Below, piece by piece: positions 6,742-10,087 of a DNA stretch of 10,087 bases; position 1 is the stretch's first letter; the number at the start of each line of letters is the position of its first letter. The position numbers and the translations under genes were made by a program. Below the pieces are notes generated by a model. It was given only the letters and a program-made list of their open reading frames with translations. It made no database searches and had not been told where the DNA came from. The stretch is taken from the NCBI GenBank assembly GCA_016256075.1, contig SDVU01000852.1, positions 1 through 10,087 of the forward strand, read 5' to 3'. Origin of the DNA: Dictyocoela muelleri (Eukaryota > Microsporidia).

Positions 6742-6833
6742 GAATTTTTTTATTAATTGAATAAAACTTAAAGTTTGATAAAAAAAATTACCCAATCTTC
6801 AGATGGTAAAAATTTAAGAAACTTTAATAAAAT
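6742..6833. repeat. direct repeat copy 2, right part (3' flank of the gene)
   Basis: This is the right half of the duplicated block, about 94 percent identical by eye to 5567-5656. On the minus strand it lies 38 bp beyond the stop codon of the 797-codon gene and probably holds its 3' untranslated region. An AATAAA occurs on the minus strand at 6749-6754 (complement of TTTATT) and could serve in 3' end formation, although such hexamers are common by chance here. Confidence 0.65.
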
Positions 6834-6870
6834 TTTATGTCGTATAAAAAGATTATCAAATATTTCATAT

Positions 6871-9264
6871 TTAGTATAAAAATTTATTTATTAAAGGTTT
6901 TATAGGTATAAAGATATATTGAATAATAATATCATCTAAATTCAATACATGCAGACTAAAAATCTTTTCAAAATCATTTTTTTCAATATAATTAATCTTT
7001 TCATTCTGAAGAAGGTATGATTTAAAACTTAATAAAATATATGCCATCAAATAAGGCTTCTTTATGTTTAAAAATTTAAATAAATTGAAAATATAAAAAG
7101 CTCTTATTTCCAAAATTTCTTTCGAATAAGCATCATCAAGATTACCGATATTTTGTGTAGATTGATATTTATCTTTAAAATCGTTTAATTTTTGTTTTAA
7201 AATATTTTTTAAGAAAATACCAGCGTGAAATTTTCTGTCAGATAGATGATGATCTGAGATTCTCGAATGGTATAAAATATTTATAATTCTCAATTCTGGA
7301 AAAACTTGTGATAAAAATAAATCTTCAGATGTTTTTTTAAGAAACTTAGATATCGATTTTAAAACATTATAGATAATAAGACTTTCTGCTTCGGTTAATT
7401 GCTCATTTGTAAAATTAACTGATTTATGTATTGTTTTCAAAACCGAATTTATATTTGAATATGAAAAATTCTTATTATTGATTTCTCCATCGTATATTTC
7501 ATCCATAACTGTTAAAATAAAAGGATTTATTTTTTTTAAAAAGTTGTCGTATGCTAATTTAGCAATTTTATTCGCTTCAGATTTATATTTTTGTTCAATT
7601 TGACTGATTAATGATATAATAGTATCGTTTTCTTGTTTATTAGTTCTAAAGATGTTATATTCAGCATTCTTATTTTCACGTAGATCTAAATTGAAATTAT
7701 CTAAATTTACAAAAATGTTTGGAAGAATCCCAATGGGTATTTCTTCATCTAAGATCTCTTTCAATATAATTCTTACTATGGTATTTATTTTTGTATAGTA
7801 ATTAAATTTTTTATTTTTTTTGTATTTTCCCGAATTAGAAAATTTTTCTTCATACTCTGTCTGAGATAGAACTTTATTAATTTTTTTAACTACAACTGAA
7901 AAAATATTTTCACATTTTTCTAAATATTTATCATTCAAATCAGAAATATAAGAATTTAACAAATCTAGAGAAAAATTTGGAGAATCAAAATCATTATCAT
8001 ATGGCGAATCAAAATTATTATTAAAAGATGAATCAAAATTGTTATTAAAAGATGAATTTTGGAAATTATTACAACTTGAAGTGCTTTTGCAATTTTTGAA
8101 TGATGAATATGTTTTTGATGTACTCGGAATATTTGAGAAATCGTTTGTTTGTCTAGTTTTTTTTGGTAATATGGGTATGTCATTTAATTGAGATTCATTG
8201 TATATTTTCTCTTGGGTTGTGATCATTTTATCGATTATAAATTTTTTTAATTTATTTTTAACATCGTTATTGGTCAGCTTATGATAAATGTTTATGTCTG
8301 ATGTGGGATTTTGAATGTTAGATTTAATATTAAAGGGTTCAGTTTGTTGTTGAATACCATAATTTGATTCAATAGTAATATTTGCTATATTTAAATTTAT
8401 ATCAGTTGAATATTTTTCATCTCTGATTCTCTTAAGCGGAATAATATTTTCGGGTAAATTACGATTGTCTTTTTTATTCAATTCTTGATGGACTTCTAAA
8501 AATTCAATAAATTTTTCAAATTCAGCATTTTTTTGAATTTCAAATAAATCGCCATATTCGATTAATTCGTCAAATTCAGCATTTCTTTGAATTTTTGATG
8601 AATCTCCATTTTTGATTGATTCGTCAAATTGAAAAATATTTTGGTTAGAAAAATTAAAAGCTTGTTTTGGCAAAATTTCTTCATTTTGTGGATATTTCGG
8701 CCGTTCATTATATTTTTCAGAATTGTTATCTGGTGGAGCAGATTGATAAAACTTGTTACCAGTCAAAACTTGATAATATTGATTATGATTGTTTTGTCTT
8801 TCAAGATTAGGATGACTATTTGAAGAAATATTTTCATTAAACAAAGTCTGATTTACTGTTTTATAGAAATTATAATCATTAAACTGACTGTCTTTATAAA
8901 AAGAAATGATATCATCGTCGTGTTTCGTGTAAGTGATGGCGTTAGGATTATCTGCATTAACTTTAGATTGAGAATATATTTCCGATGCATAAAATTTGTC
9001 ATGATTGTTATTTAAATTTTGGGATATACCGGCTGAATCTAAATTTTGAATACAAAGTTCGTTTGTATTTGGGATCATTCCAATATTAAAATCATAATTT
9101 CTAACGTGTGTTTCATCAAATGTATGGTTAAAATCAGCAGAACAGGGATTCGGATTCATGGCCAAATTAGAAATTAATTTGTCTTCAACATTACTTTTTT
9201 GGTTTTCAGTCCCTTGTTTCAAATTTGACGCGCATAAGATTTCGAATGTAAATAAAATGATCAT
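6871..9264 (-). CDS. hypothetical Asn-rich protein, possibly secreted
   Basis: This intact, intronless 797-codon frame is the only sound gene here, and I do not recognise the family. Residues 1-13 (MIILFTFEILCAS) could be a short signal peptide with a cut after CAS, but the core is short and holds a Glu, so secretion is uncertain. Residues 14-430 are polar, Asn/Ser/Gln/Asp-rich and look disordered. They include two 18-residue repeats (213-248, consensus FDE-I--GD---IQ-NAE) and an 8-residue repeat SSFNNNFD (404-427). Residues 430-797 look mostly helical, with alternating hydrophobic and Lys-rich stretches, a basic patch KYKKNKK (480-486), and no transmembrane segment I would defend. The ATG at 9262-9264 is chosen because an in-frame TAA lies 9 nt upstream and the AAATTT and CCC signals precede it directly. 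The next Met is residue 36. The 5' flank is a SINE and the 3' flank a duplicated block. A secreted effector or a structural spore protein is possible, but this is conjecture. Confidence 0.9.
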   Translation of the reverse strand: MIILFTFEILCASNLKQGTENQKSNVEDKLISNLAMNPNPCSADFNHTFDETHVRNYDFNIGMIPNTNELCIQNLDSAGISQNLNNNHDKFYASEIYSQSKVNADNPNAITYTKHDDDIISFYKDSQFNDYNFYKTVNQTLFNENISSNSHPNLERQNNHNQYYQVLTGNKFYQSAPPDNNSEKYNERPKYPQNEEILPKQAFNFSNQNIFQFDESIKNGDSSKIQRNAEFDELIEYGDLFEIQKNAEFEKFIEFLEVHQELNKKDNRNLPENIIPLKRIRDEKYSTDINLNIANITIESNYGIQQQTEPFNIKSNIQNPTSDINIYHKLTNNDVKNKLKKFIIDKMITTQEKIYNESQLNDIPILPKKTRQTNDFSNIPSTSKTYSSFKNCKSTSSCNNFQNSSFNNNFDSSFNNNFDSPYDNDFDSPNFSLDLLNSYISDLNDKYLEKCENIFSVVVKKINKVLSQTEYEEKFSNSGKYKKNKKFNYYTKINTIVRIILKEILDEEIPIGILPNIFVNLDNFNLDLRENKNAEYNIFRTNKQENDTIISLISQIEQKYKSEANKIAKLAYDNFLKKINPFILTVMDEIYDGEINNKNFSYSNINSVLKTIHKSVNFTNEQLTEAESLIIYNVLKSISKFLKKTSEDLFLSQVFPELRIINILYHSRISDHHLSDRKFHAGIFLKNILKQKLNDFKDKYQSTQNIGNLDDAYSKEILEIRAFYIFNLFKFLNIKKPYLMAYILLSFKSYLLQNEKINYIEKNDFEKIFSLHVLNLDDIIIQYIFIPIKPLINKFLY
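7984..8055 (-). repeat. 24-bp coding repeat, SSFNNNFD
   Basis: Three tandem units encode SSFNNNFD, SSFNNNFD and SPYDNDFD (residues 404-427), with a partial fourth, SPNFSLD. The first two are nearly identical in DNA, so the array probably expanded recently by replication slippage. It marks the border between the disordered N-half and the helical C-half of the protein. Confidence 0.8.
8521..8628 (-). repeat. 54-bp coding repeat, 18 residues
   Basis: Two in-frame units encode FDESIKNGDSSKIQRNAE and FDELIEYGDLFEIQKNAE (residues 213-248), and a third begins with FEKFIEF. Similar DNA (TCAAATTCAGCATTT on the plus strand) marks the unit ends. This is a tandem duplication inside the gene that keeps the frame. 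Confidence 0.8.
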
Positions 9265-9267
9265 TAT

Positions 9268-9278
9268 GGGTTAAATTT
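9268..9278 (-). promoter_or_regulatory. microsporidian-type start signals (AAATTT and CCC)
   Basis: Read on the minus strand, the sequence before the start codon is AAATTT (complement of 9273-9278), AA, CCC (9268-9270), ATA and then ATG. CCC-like and AAATTT-like motifs a few bases before the start codon are described signals of microsporidian genes. Seeing both in order, right before the longest frame, supports the start and the organism guess. One occurrence in AT-rich DNA is suggestive only. Confidence 0.5.
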
Positions 9279-9309
9279 CATTTTTTTTTATTTTTTTTCA
9301 TCAGACTTA

Positions 9310-9750
9310 TAAATTATATATATATATTAGATGCTGTCAAATTCATAGCTGCCAACCCGGTGAATGGTCTCCAAACTTGATCTTCAGACATTTGGTTCTT
9401 GGTGTTCCGATAATACGGCCCTACTAAGCTGATCATGGCCCCCGTTTTATGTGCGATTTTCGTTTTATCAATGAGTTAGCAGGAACAGGTAATTAGTGGC
9501 TTTTTATGATATTTTTTTAAATACTTTTTGCCGAGATATGTCGGAGAAAACATTTCTACGCCTATAAAATTCCTTCAGTATATTTCCATATTAGACCAAG
9601 TCTTAATCAACTATATCACAGTATAACATCTGTGTATAAATACTATATTTCGATAATTATTGACCGCTTAATGTCATTCCATCTTCATTTATTAAATTCT
9701 TTTTATTAAAAATAATACGAAACTCAATACTTAAATTTAAATTAAAAAAA
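9310..9750 (-). mobile_element. tRNA-derived SINE-like retroposon, copy 3
   Basis: On the minus strand the body (9735 to 9331) matches SINE copies 1 and 2. Shared plus-strand blocks include CATAGCTGCCAACC, GCGATTTTCGTTTTATCAATGA, ACAGGTAATTAGTGGCTTTT, TTAGACCAAGTCTTAATCA and CCGCTTAATGTCAT. The 3' tail is a (TA) run at 9310-9328. The tRNA-like head is badly decayed (9718-9750); only ATACGAAACTCAATACTTAAA recalls the B-box region. No target-site duplication is clear. It lies in the same direction as the 797-codon gene, and its tail ends about 45 bp before the ATG, so the gene's proximal 5' region is SINE-derived or directly abuts it. Confidence 0.75.
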
Positions 9751-10087
9751 GGCTGGAAACAATTTCTACCAAATCGTGAAAAACACAATTTCGACCCAAT
9801 AGTGTACTGCCGTTTATCTTTAAAATCTTAACCTCGATAAAGATTTTTTATTCTAGAATCAAATAACAAAAATTTTATATTAGAGAATGTGTTTTAATCG
9901 AATTATTAATACAGTAGATTGTGGTTTTTACGACACAAATTCAGAAAAGGCGTGCGTAAAAAGCACCTTTTTGCGTAAAAATCACCTTATGTAAAAAATA
10001 ATTAAAGTTTAAATCTTTAATATCCAGGGCCTCTTAGATAAATCTCTTAAAGAATAAAAATAAAATCAAGATCTATTATACAGTTTC
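9751..10087. other. no gene recognised; short CGTAAAAANCAC repeats
   Basis: I see no open frame worth calling. The 12-mer CGTAAAAANCAC occurs three times within 65 bp: inverted at 9921-9932 (GTGGTTTTTACG), and direct at 9955-9966 and 9974-9985. The two direct copies lie in a 19-bp tandem (GCGTAAAAAGCACCTTTTT, then GCGTAAAAATCACCTTAT). The inverted pair can form a hairpin. Function is unknown. Confidence 0.4.

Noticed and set aside
7965-8183. Minus-strand open frame of 72 codons in another frame
   Set aside because: It is the alternative-frame shadow of the 797-codon gene and its Asn-rich repeats.
8629-8823. Plus-strand open frame of 64 codons
   Set aside because: It is antisense to the 797-codon gene and has no signal of its own.

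Overview
The window reads as a gene-poor, extremely AT-rich stretch of a small eukaryotic genome. The best guess is a microsporidian, of the larger repeat-rich kind (Hamiltosporidium- or Nosema-like). Four things point there: one long intronless gene with an Asn-rich low-complexity N-half; an AAATTT block and a CCC triplet directly upstream of its ATG, signals described near microsporidian start codons; a Merlin (IS1595/IS1016-like) transposon, a group common in microsporidia; and dense small repeats. No sequence here names the organism, and another AT-rich protist or fungus is not excluded.

Layout. Positions 1-540 hold AT-rich sequence with two tRNA-like fragments around a GC-rich island. 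Positions 542-820 are a TIR-bearing MITE. Positions 826-1513 are degenerate minisatellites that switch strand near 1315, followed by two further 22-bp-period arrays to about 1850. Positions 1926-3064 hold two copies of one tRNA-headed SINE-like element in opposite orientation, each with its own target-site duplication. Positions 3100-5360 carry the same minisatellite types again, split by a decayed Merlin transposon (3569-4686). Positions 5366-6870 hold a SINE scrap, a partly duplicated segment, a gene fossil on the minus strand, and a second, almost perfectly palindromic MITE (6434-6741) sitting inside one copy of the duplicated segment. Positions 6871-9264 (minus strand) hold the only intact gene, encoding 797 aa of unknown function. 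A third SINE copy lies just upstream of its start codon (9310-9750). The last 330 bases have no recognisable gene.

The window is therefore mostly a record of transposition. At least four SINE-family pieces, two related MITEs, one class II transposon and an old segmental duplication of ordered minisatellites surround one coding gene. The direct evidence is strongest for the SINE target-site duplications, the Merlin ends and catalytic residues, the MITE palindromes, and the intact 797-codon frame. The function of the gene is unknown.
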